Shown in pieces: positions 21,120-33,889 of a DNA stretch of 64,000 bases; position 1 is the first letter of the stretch; each line of letters begins with the position of its first letter. This DNA is from Eudorina sp. 2006-703-Eu-15 (lineage: Eukaryota; Chlorophyta; Chlorophyceae; Chlamydomonadales; Volvocaceae): the NCBI GenBank assembly GCA_003117195.1, contig BDSI01000003.1, positions 868,001 to 932,000 of the forward strand. The letters are read 5' to 3'. The notes beneath the pieces are model-generated. The model was not told where the DNA came from and did not search any database. It worked only from the letters and a program-made list of their open reading frames with translations. A program made the position numbers and the translations under genes.

Positions 21120-24100
21120 ACGGTCCAGCTCCGAAGCCAGCCCTCCAGCGATACAGCTCCATTGCGAGGCCTCCAGCTGTCCAGCTCTAACGCCAGCCCT
21201 CAAGCGGTCTAGGTCCAACGCAAGACCTCCAGCAGTCCAGCTTCGATGCCCGCCCTCTAACGGTTCAGCTTCGATGTCAGCCCTCAAGAGGTCAAGCTCC
21301 AACGCCAGCCCTTCAGCGGTCCAGCTCTGATGCCCGCCCTCTCGCTTTCCAGTTCCGACGACTCTCGTCCAGCGGTCCAGCTCCGATGTCCGCCCTCCAG
21401 CGGGCCGGATCCGACGCCACCTCTCGAATCCGACGCCAGCCCTGTAGCGGTCAAGCTCCGACACCTCTCGTCCAGCGGTCCAGCTTTGTGGTCAGCCCTC
21501 CAGCGGTCCAGCTCCGCCCAGCGTGGGTTCCAGCGGTCAAGCTCCGACTCAAGAACTCCAGCGGTCCAGCTCCGATGCCAGCCCTCCAGCGGTCCAGCTC
21601 CGATGCCCGCCCTCTCGCGGTCCAGCTTCGATGTCAGCCATCTAGCGGTCTAGCTTCAAAGTGATGCCTCAAACAGTCCAGCTCCGAAGCCAGCCCTCCA
21701 GCGGTCCGACTCCCGATTCCAGCCATCTAGCGGTCCAGCTCCGACGCCAGCCCTCAGCGGTCCAACTCCTATGCCAGCCTTACAGCGGTACAGCTCCGAT
21801 GCCCGCCCTCTCGCGGTCCAGCTTCGATGTCAGCCCTCAAGAGGTCCAGCTTCAAAGTGATGCCTCCAGCAGTCCAGCTCCGAAGCCAGCCCTTCAGCGG
21901 TCCAACTTCTATGTCAGCCACCTAGCGGTCCAGCTCCAACGCCAGCCCTCCAGCGGTCCAACTCCTATGTCAGCCCTCAAGCGGCACAGCTTCGATGTCA
22001 GCCCTCCAGCGGTCCAGTTCCGACCCCAGCCCTCCAGCTCCGATGCCAGCTCTCGATCAGTCCAGCTCCGACGCCAGCTCTACAGCGGTCCAGTTCCGAC
22101 CCCAGCCCTCCAGGGGGCCAGCTCCGATGCCAGCTCTCGATCAGTCCAGCTCTAAGGCCAGCCCTCCAGCGGCCCAGCTCCGACACCTCTCGTCCAGCGG
22201 TTCAGCGTCGATGTCGGCCCACAAGCGGTCCAGCTCCGCCCAGCGTGGCTTCCAGCGGTCCAGCTCCGACTCCAGCCCTCCAGCGGTCAAGCTCCGATGC
22301 CAGCCCTCCAGCGGTCAAGCTCCGATTCCAGCCATCTAGCGGTCCATCTTCAAAGTGATGCCTCCAGCAGTCCAGCTTCGATGTCAGCCCTCCCGCGGTA
22401 CACCTCCGATGTCAGCCCTCAAGAGGTCAAGCTCCAACGCCAGCCCTTCAGCGGTCCAGCTCTGATGCCCGCCCTCTCGCTTTCCAGTTCCGACGACTCT
22501 CGTCCAGCGGTCCAGCTCCGATGTCCGCCCTCCAGCGGTCCAGCTCCGACGCCAGCCCTCCAGCGGGCCGGATCCGACGCCACCTCTCGATCCGTCCAGC
22601 TCCGACGCCAGCCCTCCAGCGGTCAAGCTCCGACACCTCTCGTCCAGCGGTCCAGCTCCGACGCCAGCCCTCCAGCGGTCCAGCTCCGCCCAGCGTGGGT
22701 TCCAGCGGTCCAGCTGCGACTCAAGAACTCCAGCGGTCTAGCTCCGATGCCAGCCCTTCAGCGGTCCAGCTCTGATGCCCGCCCTCTCGCTTTCCAGTTC
22801 CGACGACTCTCGTCCAGCGGTCCAGCTCCGATGTCCGCCCTCCAGCGGTCCAGCTCCGACGCCAGCCCTCCAGCGGGCCGGATCCGACGCCACCTCTCGA
22901 ATCCGACGCCAGCCCTGTAGCGGTCAAGCTCCGACACCTCTCGTCCAGCGGTCCAGCTTTGTGGTCAGCCCTCCAGCGGTCCAGCTCCGCCCAGCGTGGG
23001 TTCCAGCGGTCAAGCTCCGACTCAAGAACTCCAGCGGTCCAGCTCCGATGCCAGCCCTCCAGCGGTCCAGCTCCGATGCCCACCCTCTCGTGGTCCAGCT
23101 TCGATGTCAGCCATCTAGCGGTCTAGCTTCAAAGTGATGCCTCAAACAGTCCAGCTCCGAAGCCAGCCCTCCAGCGGTCCGACTCCCGATTCCAGCCATC
23201 TAGCGGTCCAGCTCCGACGCCAGCCCTCAGCGGTCCAACTCCTATGCCAGCCTTACAGCGGTACAGCTCCGATGCCCGCCCTCTCGCGGTCCAGCTTCGA
23301 TGTCAGCCCTCAAGAGGGCTTCAAAGTGATGCCTCCAGCAGTCCAGCTCCGAAGCCAGCCCTTCAGCGGTCCAACTTCTATGTCAGCCACCTAGCGGTCC
23401 AGCTCCAACGCCAGCCCTCCAGCGGTCCAACTCCTATGTCAGCCCTCAAGCGGCACAGCTTCGATGTCAGCCCTCCAGCGGTCCAGTTCCGACCCCAGCC
23501 CTCCAGCTCCGATGCCAGCTCTCGATCAGTCCAGCTCCGACGCCAGCTCTACAGCGGTCCAGTTCCGACCCCAGCCCTCCAGGGGGCCAGCTCCGATGCC
23601 AGCTCTCGATCAGTCCAGCTCTAAGGCCAGCCCTCCAGCGGCCCAGCTCCGACACCTCTCGTCCAGCGGTTCAGCGTCGATGTCGGCCCACAAGCGGTCC
23701 AGCTCCGCCCAGCGTGGCTTCCAGCGGTCCAGCTCCGACTCCAGCCCTCCAGCGGTCAAGCTCCGATGCCAGCCCTCCAGCGGTCAAGCTCCGATTCCAG
23801 CCATCTAGCGGTCCATCTTCAAAGTGATGCCTCCAGCAGTCCAGCTTCGATATCAGCCCTCCCGCGGTACACCTCCGATGTCAGCCCTCAAGAGGTCAAG
23901 CTCCAACGCCAGCCCTTCAGCGGTCCAGCTCTGATGCCCGCCCTCTCGCTTTCCAGTTCCGACGACTCTCGTCCAGCGGTCCAGCTCCGATGTCCGCCCT
24001 CCAGCGGTCCAGCTCCGACGCCAGCCCTCCAGCGGGCCGGATCCGACGCCACCTCTCGATCAGTCCAGCTCCGACGCCAGCCCTCCAGCGGTCAAGCTCC

Positions 24101-27100
24101 GACACCTCTCGTCCAGCGGTCCAGCTCCGACGCCAGCCCTCCAGCGGTCCAGCTCCGCCCAGCGTGGGTTCCAGCGGTCCAGCTGCGACTCAAGAACTCC
24201 AGCGGTCTAGCTCCGATGCCAGCCCTTCAGCGGTCCAGCTCTGATGCCCGCCCTCTCGCTTTCCAGTTCCGACGACTCTCGTCCAGCGGTCCAGCTCCGA
24301 TGTCCGCCCTCCAGCGGTCCAGCTCCGACGCCAGCCCTCCAGCGGGCCGGATCCGACGCCACCTCTCGAATCCGACGCCAGCCCTGTAGCGGTCAAGCTC
24401 CGACACCTCTCGTCCAGCGGTCCAGCTTTGTGGTCAGCCCTCCAGCGGTCCAGCTCCGCCCAGCGTGGGTTCCAGCGGTCCAGCTCCGACTCAAGAACTT
24501 CAGCGGTCCAGCTCCGATGCCAGCCCTCCAGCGGTCCAGCTCCGATGCCCGCCCTCTCGTGGTCCAGCTTCGATGTCAGCCATCTAGCGGTCTAGCTTCA
24601 AAGTGATGCCTCAAACAGTCCAGCTCCGAAGCCAGCCCTCCAGCGGTCCGACTCCCGATTCCAGCCATCTAGCGGTCCAGCTCCGACGCCAGCCCTCAGC
24701 GGTCCAACTCCTATGCCAGCCTTACAGCGGTACAGCTCCGATGCCCGCCCTCTCGCGGTCGAGCTTCGATGTCAGCCCTCAAGAGGTCCAGCTTCAAAGT
24801 GATGCCTCCAGCAGTCCAGCTCCGAAGCCAGCCCTTCAGCGGTCCAACTTCTATGTCAGCCACCTAGCGGTCCAGCTCCAACGCCAGCCCTCCAGCGGTC
24901 CAACTCCTATGTCAGCCCTCAAGCGGCACAGCTTCGATGTCAGCCCTCCAGCGGTCCAGTTCCGACCCCAGCCCTCCAGCTCCGATGCCAGCTCTCGATC
25001 AGTCCAGCTCCGACGCCAGCTCTACAGCGGTCCAGTTCCGACCCCAGCCCTCCAGGGGGCCAGCTCCGATGCCAGCTCTCGATCAGTCCAGCTCTAAGGC
25101 CAGCCCTCCAGCGGCCCAGCTCCGACACCTCTCGTCCAGCGGTTCAGCGTCGATGTCGGCCCACAAGCGGTCCAGCTCCGCCCAGCGTGGCTTCCAGCGG
25201 TCCAGCTCCGACTCCAGCCCTCCAGCGGTCAAGCTCCGATGCCAGCCCTCCAGCGGTCAAGCTCCGATTCCAGCCATCTAGCGGTCCATCTTCAAAGTGA
25301 TGCCTCCAGCAGTCCAGCTTCGATATCAGCCCTCCCGCGGTACACCTCCGATGTCAGCCCTCAAGAGGTCAAGCTCCAACGCCAGCCCTTCAGCGGTCCA
25401 GCTCTGATGCCCGCCCTCTCGCTTTCCAGTTCCGACGACTCTCGTCCAGCGGTCCAGCTCCGATGTCCGCCCTCCAGCGGTCCAGCTCCGACGCCAGCCC
25501 TCCAGCGGGCCGGATCCGACGCCACCTCTCGATCAGTCCAGCTCCGACGCCAGCCCTCCAGCGGTCAAGCTCCGACACCTCTCGTCCAGCGGTCCAGCTC
25601 CGACGCCAGCCCTCCAGCGGTCCAGCTCCGCCCAGCGTGGGTTCCAGCGGTCCAGCTGCGACTCAAGAACTCCAGCGGTCTAGCTCCGATGCCAGCCCTC
25701 CAGCGGTCCAGCTCCGATGCCCGCCCTCTCGCAGTCCAGCTTCGATGTCAGTCCTTAAGAGGTCCAGCTTCAAAGTGATGCCTCAAACAGTCCAGCTTCG
25801 AAGCCAGCCCTCCAGCGGTCCGACTCCCGATTCCAGCCATCGAGCGGTCCAGCTCCGACGCCAGCCCTCAGCGGTCCAACTCCTATGCCAGCCTTACAGC
25901 GGTACAGCTCCGATGCCCGCCCTCTCGCGGTCGAGCTTCGATGTCAGCCCTCAAGCGGTCCAGCTCAAACACCAGCCCTCCAGCGGTTCAGCTCCGACAC
26001 CAGCCCTCCAGCGGTCCAGCTCCGAGGCCAGCCCTACAGCGGTACAGCTCCGATGCCCGCCCTTTGCAGTCCAGCTCCGACGACTCTCGTGTAACGGTCC
26101 AGCTTCGATGTCAGTCCTACAGCGGTCCAGCTCAAACACCAGCCCTCCAGCGGTCCAGCTCCGATGCCAGCCCTCCAGCGGTCAAGCTCCGATGCCAGCT
26201 CTCGATCAGTCCAGCTCCGACGCCAGCCCTCCAGCGGTCAAGCTTCGACACCTCTCGTCCAGCGGTCCAGCTTCGATGTCAGCCCTCCAGCGGTCCAGCT
26301 CAAACACCAGCCCTCCAGCGGTCCAGCTCCTATGCCAGCCCTCAAGCGGTCCAGCTCCGACGCCAGCCCTACAGCGGTACAGCTCCCACACCAGCCCTCA
26401 AGCGGTCCAGCTCCGACGTTAGCCCTACAGCGGTCCAGCTCCGACGCCAGCCCTCAAGCGGCACAGCTTCGATGTCAGCCCTCCAGCGGTCCAGTTCCGA
26501 CCCCAGCCCTCCAGCTCCGATGCCAGCTCTCGATCAGTCCAGCTCCGACGCCAGCTCTACAGCGGTCCAGTTCCGACCCCAGCCCTCCAGGGGGCCAGCT
26601 CCGATGCCAGCTCTCGATCAGTCCAGCTCTAAGGCCAGCCCTCCAGCGGCCCAGCTCCGACACCTCTCGTCCAGCGGTTCAGCGTCGATGTCGGCCCACA
26701 AGCGGTCCAGCTCCGCCCAGCGTGGCTTCCAGCGGTCCAGCTCCGACTCCAGCCCTCCAGCGGTCAAGCTCCGATGCCAGCCCTCCAGCGGTCAAGCTCC
26801 GATTCCAGCCATCTAGCGGTCCATCTTCAAAGTGATGCCTCCAGCAGTCCAGCTTCGATGTCAGCCCTCCCGCGGTACACCTCCGATGTCAGCCCTCAAG
26901 AGGTCAAGCTCCAACGCCAGCCCTTCAGCGGTCCAGCTCTGATGCCCGCCCTCTCGCTTTCCAGTTCCGACGACTCTCGTCCAGCGGTCCAGCTCCGATG
27001 TCCGCCCTCCAGCGGTCCAGCTCCGACGCCAGCCCTCCAGCGGGCCGGATCCGACGCCATCTCTCGATCAGTCCAGCTCCGACGCCAGCCCTCCAGCGGT

Positions 27101-30100
27101 CAAGCTCCGACACCTCTCGTCCAGCGGTCCAGCTCCGACGCCAGCCCTCCAGCGGTCCAGCTCCGCCCAGCGTGGGTTCCAGCGGTCCAGCTGCGACTCA
27201 AGAACTCCAGCGGTCTAGCTCCGATGCCAGCCCTTCAGCGGTCCAGCTCTGATGCCCGCCCTCTCGCTTTCCAGTTCCGACGACTCTCGTCCAGCGGTCC
27301 AGCTCCGATGTCCGCCCTCCAGCGGTCCAGCTCCGACGCCAGCCCTCCAGCGGGCCGGATCCGACGCCACCTCTCGAATCCGACGCCAGCCCTGTAGCGG
27401 TCAAGCTCCGACACCTCTCGTCCAGCGGTCCAGCTTTGTGGTCAGCCCTCCAGCGGTCCAGCTCCGCCCAGCGTGGGTTCCAGCGGTCCAGCTCCGACTC
27501 AAGAACTCCAGCGGTCCAGCTCCGATGCCAGCCCTCCAGCGGTCCAGCTCCGATGCCCGCCCTCTCGCGGTCCAGCTTCGATGTCAGCCATCTAGCGGTC
27601 TAGCTTCAAAGTGATGCCTCAAACAGTCCAGCTCCGAAGCCAGCCCTCCAGCGGTCCGACTCCCGATTCCAGCCATCGAGCGGTCCAGCTCCGACGCCAG
27701 CCCTCAGCGGTCCAACTCCTATGCCAGCCTTACAGCGGTACAGCTCCGATGCCCGCCCTCTCGCGGTCGAGCTTCGATGTCAGCCCTCAAGAGGTCCAGC
27801 TTCAAAGTGATGCCTCCAGCAGTCCAGCTCCGAAGCCAGCCCTTCAGCGGTCCAACTTCTATGTCAGCCACCTAGCGGTCCAGCTCCAACGCCAGCCCTC
27901 CAGCGGTCCAACTCCTATGTCAGCCCTCAAGCGGCACAGCTTCGATGTCAGCCCTCCAGCGGTCCAGTTCCGACCCCAGCCCTCCAGCTCCGATGCCAGC
28001 TCTCGATCAGTCCAGCTCCGACGCCAGCTCTACAGCGGTCCAGTTCCGACCCCAGCCCTCCAGGGGGCCAGCTCCGATGCCAGCTCTCGATCAGTCCAGC
28101 TCTAAGGCCAGCCCTCCAGCGGCCCAGCTCCGACACCTCTCGTCCAGCGGTTCAGCGTCGATGTCGGCCCACAAGCGGTCCAGCTCCGCCCAGCGTGGCT
28201 TCCAGCGGTCCAGCTCCGACTCCAGCCCTCCAGCGGTCAAGCTCCGATGCCAGCCCTCCAGCGGTCAAGCTCCGATTCCAGCCATCTAGCGGTCCATCTT
28301 CAAAGTGATGCCTCCAGCAGTCCAGCTTCGATATCAGCCCTCCCGCGGTACACCTCCGATGTCAGCCCTCAAGAGGTCAAGCTCCAACGCCAGCCCTTCA
28401 GCGGTCCAGCTCTGATGCCCGCCCTCTCGCTTTCCAGTTCCGACGACTCTCGTCCAGCGGTCCAGCTCCGATGTCCGCCCTCCAGCGGTCCAGCTCCGAC
28501 GCCAGCCCTCCAGCGGGCCGGATCCGACGCCACCTCTCGATCAGTCCAGCTCCGACGCCAGCCCTCCAGCGGTCAAGCTCCGACACCTCTCGTCCAGCGG
28601 TCCAGCTCCGACGCCAGCCCTCCAGCGGTCCAGCTCCGCCCAGCGTGGGTTCCAGCGGTCCAGCTGCGACTCAAGAACTCCAGCGGTCTAGCTCCGATGC
28701 CAGCCCTTCAGCGGTCCAGCTCTGATGCCCGCCCTCTCGCTTTCCAGTTCCGACGACTCTCGTCCAGCGGTCCAGCTCCGATGTCCGCCCTCCAGCGGTC
28801 CAGCTCCGACGCCAGCCCTCCAGCGGGCCGGATCCGACGCCACCTCTCGAATCCGACGCCAGCCCTGTAGCGGTCAAGCTCCGACACCTCTCGTCCAGCG
28901 GTCCAGCTTTGTGGTCAGCCCTCCAGCGGTCCAGCTCCGCCCAGCGTGGGTTCCAGCGGTCCAGCTCCGACTCAAGAACTTCAGCGGTCCAGCTCCGATG
29001 CCAGCCCTCCAGCGGTCCAGCTCCGATGCCCGCCCTCTCGTGGTCCAGCTTCGATGTCAGCCATCTAGCGGTCTAGCTTCAAAGTGATGCCTCAAACAGT
29101 CCAGCTCCGAAGCCAGCCCTCCAGCGGTCCGACTCCCGATTCCAGCCATCTAGCGGTCCAGCTCCGACGCCAGCCCTCAGCGGTCCAACTCCTATGCCAG
29201 CCTTACAGCGGTACAGCTCCGATGCCCGCCCTCTCGCGGTCGAGCTTCGATGTCAGCCCTCAAGAGGTCCAGCTTCAAAGTGATGCCTCCAGCAGTCCAG
29301 CTCCGAAGCCAGCCCTTCAGCGGTCCAACTTCTATGTCAGCCACCTAGCGGTCCAGCTCCAACGCCAGCCCTCCAGTGGTCCAACTCCTATGTCAGCCCT
29401 CAAGCGGCACAGCTTCGATGTCAGCCCTCCAGCGGTCCAGTTCCGACCCCAGCCCTCCAGCTCCGATGCCAGCTCTCGATCAGTCCAGCTCCGACGCCAG
29501 CTCTACAGCGGTCCAGTTCCGACCCCAGCCCTCCAGGGGGCCAGCTCCGATGCCAGCTCTCGATCAGTCCAGCTCTAAGGCCAGCCCTCCAGCGGCCCAG
29601 CTCCGACACCTCTCGTCCAGCGGTTCAGCGTCGATGTCGGCCCACAAGCGGTCCAGCTCCGCCCAGCGTGGCTTCCAGCGGTCCAGCTCCGACTCCAGCC
29701 CTCCAGCGGTCAAGCTCCGATGCCAGCCCTCCAGCGGTCAAGCTCCGATTCCAGCCATCTAGCGGTCCATCTTCAAAGTGATGCCTCCAGCAGTCCAGCT
29801 TCGATGTCAGCCCTCCCGCGGTACACCTCCGATGTCAGCCCTCAAGAGGTCAAGCTCCAACGCCAGCCCTTCAGCGGTCCAGCTCTGATGCCCGCCCTCT
29901 CGCTTTCCAGTTCCGACGACTCTCGTCCAGCGGTCCAGCTCCGATGTCCGCCCTCCAGCGGTCCAGCTTCGACGCCAGCCCTCCAGCGGGCCGGATCCGA
30001 CGCCACCTCTCGATCAGTCCAGCTCCGACGCCAGCCCTCCAGCGGTCAAGCTCCGACACCTCTCGTCCAGCGGTCCAGCTCCGACGCCAGCCCTCCAGCG

Positions 30101-33100
30101 GTCCAGCTCCGCCCAGCGTGGGTTCCAGCGGTCCAGCTGCGACTCAAGAACTCCAGCGGTCTAGCTCCGATGCCAGCCCTCCAGCGGTCCAGCTCCGATG
30201 CCCGCCCTCTCGCAGTCCAGCTTCGATGTCAGTCCTCAAGAGGTCCAGCTTCAAAGTGATGCCTCAAACAGTCCAGCTTCGAAGCCAGCCCTCCAGCGGT
30301 CCGACTCCCGATTCCAGCCATCGAGCGGTCCAGCTCCGACGCCAGCCCTCAGCGGTCCAACTCCTATGCCAGCCTTACAGCGGTACAGCTCCGATGCCCG
30401 CCCTCTCGCGGTCGAGCTTCGATGTCAGCCCTCAAGCGGTCCAGCTCAAACACCAGCCCTCCAGCGGTTCAGCTCCGACACCAGCCCTCCAGCGGTCCAG
30501 CTCCGAGGCCAGCCCTACAGCGGTACAGCTCCGATGCCCGCCCTTTGCAGTCCAGCTCCGACGACTCTCGTGTAACGGTCCAGCTTCGATGTCAGTCCTA
30601 CAGCGGTCCAGCTCAAACACCAGCCCTCCAGCGGTCCAGCTCCGATGCCAGCCCTCCAGCGGTCCAGCTCCGATGCCAGCTCTCGATCAGTCCAGCTCCG
30701 ACGCCAGCCCTCCAGCGGTCAAGCTTCGACACCTCTCGTCCAGCGGTCCAGCTTCGATGTCAGCCCTCCAGCGGTCCAGCTCAAACACCAGCCCTCCAGC
30801 GGTCCAGCTCCTATGCCAGCCCTCAAGCGGTCCAGCTCCGACGCCAGCCCTACAGCGGTACAGCTCCCACACCAGCCCTCAAGCGGTCCAGCTCCGACGT
30901 TAGCCCTACAGCGGTCCAGCTCCGACGCCAGCCCTACAGCGGTACAGCTCCGACACCAACCCTCAAGCAGTACAGCTCCGACGTTAGCCCTACAGCGGTA
31001 CAGCTCAAACACCAGCCCTCCAGCGGTCCAGTTCCGACCCCAGCCCTCCAGCTCCGATGCCAGCTCTCGATCAGTCCAGCTCCGACGCCAGCCCTCCAGC
31101 GGTCAAGCTCCGATGCCAGCCCTCCAGCGGTCCAGCTCCGATGCCAGCTCTCGATCAGTCCAGCTCCGACGCCAGCCCTCCAGCGGTCAAGCTTCGACAG
31201 TCCTCGTCCAGCGGTCCAGCTTCGATGTCAGCCCTCCAGCGGTCCAGCTCCGATGCCAGCTCTCGATCAGTCCAGCTCCGACACCAGCCCTCCAGCGGTC
31301 CAGCTTCGTGGTCAGCCCTCCAGCGGTGCAGCTCCGACACCAGCCCTCCAGCGGTCCAGCTTCGTGGTCAGCCCTCCAGCGGTGCAGCTCCGATGCCAGC
31401 CCTCCAGCGGTACAGCTTTGATGTCAGCCCTCAAGCGGTCCAGCTCAAACACCAGCCCTCCAGCGGTCCAGCTCCGACGCCAGCCCTCCAGCGGTCCAGC
31501 TCCGATGCCAGCTCTCAATCAGTCCAGCTTCGACACCAGCCCTCAAGAGGTCAAGCTTCGACAGTCCTCGTCCAGCGGTCCAGCTCCGATGTCAGCCCTC
31601 CAGCGGTCCAGCTCCGAGGCCAGCCCTACAGCGGTACAGCTCCGATGCCCGCCCTTTGCAGTCCAGCTCCGACGACTCTCGTGTAACGGTCCAGCTTCGA
31701 TGTCAGCCCTACAGCGGTCCAGCTCAAACACCAGCCCTCCAGCGGTCCAGCTCCCAGGCCAGCCCTACAGCGGTCCAGCTCCGATGCCAGCTCTCGATCA
31801 GTCCAGCTCCGACGCCAGCCCTCCAGCGGTCAAGCTTCGACACCTCTCGTCCAGCGGTCCAGCTTCGATGTCAGCCCTCCAGCGGTCCAGCTCAAACACC
31901 AGCCCTCCAGCGGTCCAGCTCCGACGCCAGCCCTACAGCGGTCCAGCTCCGACGCCAGCCCTACAGCGGTACAGCTCCCACACCAGCCCTACAGCGGTCC
32001 AGCTCCGACGCCAGCCCTACAGCGGTACAGCTCCGACACCAACCCTCAAGCAGTACAGCTCCGACGTTAGCCCTACAGCGGTACAGCTCAAACACCAGCC
32101 CTCCAGCGGTCCATATCCGACCCCAGCCCTCCAGCTCCGATGCCAGCTCTCGATCAGTCCAGCTCCGACGCCAGCCCTCCAGCGGTCAAGCTCCGATGCC
32201 AGCCCTCCAGCGGTCCAGCTCCGATGCCAGCTCTCGATCAGTCCAGCTCCGACGCCAGCCCTCCAGCGGTCAAGCTTCGACAGTCCTCGTCCAGCAGTCC
32301 AGCTCCGATGTCAGCCCTCCAGCGCCCCAGCTCCGAGGCCAGCCCTACAGCGGTACAGCTCCGATGCCCGCCCTTTGCAGTCCAGCTCCGACGACTCTCG
32401 TGTAACGGTCCAGCTTCGATGTCAGCCCTACAGCGGTCCAGCTCAAACACCAGCCCTCCAGCGGTCCAGCTCCCAGGCCAGCCCTACAGCGGTCCAGCTC
32501 CGATCCCAGCTCTCGATCAGTCCAGCTCCGACGCCAGCCCTCCAGCGGTCAAGCTTCGACACCTCTCGTCCAGCGGTCCAGCTTCGATGTCAGCCCTCCA
32601 GCGGTCCAGCTCAAACACCAGCCCTCCAGCGGTCCAGCTCCGACGCCAGCCCTACAGCGGTCCAGCTCCGACGCCAGCCCTACAGCGGTACAGCTCCCAC
32701 ACCAGCCCTACAGCGGTCCAGCTCCGACGCCAGCCCTACAGCGGTACAGCTCCGACACCAACCCTCAAGCAGTACAGCTCCGACGTTAGCCCTACAGCGG
32801 TACAGCTCAAACACCAGCCCTCCAGCGGTCCATATCCGACCCCAGCCCTCCAGCTCCGATGCCAGCTCTCGATCAGTCCAGCTCCGACGCCAGCCCTCCA
32901 GCGGTCAAGCTCCGATGCCAGCCCTCCAGCGGTCCAGCTCCGATGCCAGCTCTCGATCAGTCCAGCTCCGACGCCAGCCCTCCAGCGGTCAAGCTTCGAC
33001 AGTCCTCGTCCAGCGGTCCAGCTCCGATGTCAGCCCTCCAGCGCCCCAGCTCCGAGGCCAGCCCTACAGCGGTACAGCTCCGATGCCCGCCCTTTGCAGT

Positions 33101-33889
33101 CCAGCTCCGACGACTCTCGTGTAACGGTCCAGCTTCGATGTCAGCCCTACAGCGGTCCAGCTCAAACACCAGCCCTCCAGCGGTCCAGCTCCGATGCCAG
33201 CCCTCAGCGGTCCAGCTCCGACGCCTCTCGTCCAGCGGTCCAGCTCCGATGCCAGCCCTCCAGCGGTACAGCTTTGATGTCAGCCCTCAAGCGGTCCAGC
33301 TCAAACACCAGCCCTCCAGCGGTCCAGCTCCGACGCCAGCCCTCCAGCGGTCCAGCTCCGATGCCAGCTCTCGATCAGTCCAGCTCCGACACCAGCCCTC
33401 CAGCGGTCCAGCTTCGTGGTCAGCCCTCCAGCGGTCCAGCTCCGATGCCAGCCCTCAAGAGGTCCAGCTTCAAAGTGATGCCTCCAGCGGTCCAGCTCCG
33501 AAGCCAGCCCTCCAGCGGTCCACCTCCGATGCCAGCCATCTTGCGGTCCAGCTCCGACACCAGCCCTCCAGCGGTACAGCTCCGATGCCAGCCATCTAGC
33601 GGTCCAGCTTCGATGTTTCGCCCTCCAGCGGTACATTTCCGATATCAGCCCTCAAGCGGTCTAGCTCCGAAACGGAAGCTCCAGCAGTCCAGCTCCGACA
33701 CCAGCCCTCCAGCGGTACAGCTCCAATATCAGCCCGCAAGCGGTCCAGATCCGACGCCAGCTCTCGATCAGTCCAGCTCCGACGCTCCAGCGGTCCAGCT
33801 TCGATGTCAGCCATTCAGCGGTACAGCTCCGACGCAAGACCTCCAGCGGTCCAGCTCCGACGCCTCTCGTCCAGCGGTACAGCTCCAAG
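21120..33889. repeat. 12.8 kb satellite of a 28 bp monomer with hierarchical higher-order repeats
   Basis: The monomer is close to GCGGTCCAGCTCCGATGCCA followed by GCCCTCCA (28 bp), with variants such as a 30 bp form containing CGCCCAGCGTGGG and a form containing TTCAAAGTGATGCCTC. Variants recur in fixed order. Marker blocks recur at 22297, 23766, 25239, 26774, 28247 and 29720, a period of about 1,473 bp. Every third block is a variant, so positions repeat again at about 4,480 bp (25463-26422 matches 29944-30903). Copies are nearly identical, implying recent homogenisation. Because 28 is not a multiple of three and the consensus has no stop in any frame, very long spurious ORFs arise on both strands. 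I see no gene. Confidence 0.93.
30967..33124. repeat. 719 bp higher-order repeat block at the right end of the satellite
   Basis: The same monomer order recurs with a 719 bp period: an identical frame ending (CCGACGACTCTCGTGTAA) falls at about 31686, 32405 and 33124. This period differs from the 1,473 bp period to the left. The array then decays into irregular monomers up to about 33889. Confidence 0.8.

Noticed and set aside
21120..33889. CRISPR-like array of 28 bp repeats
   Set aside because: The repeats abut directly with no unique spacers, the monomers vary, and the genome is eukaryotic; this is a satellite.
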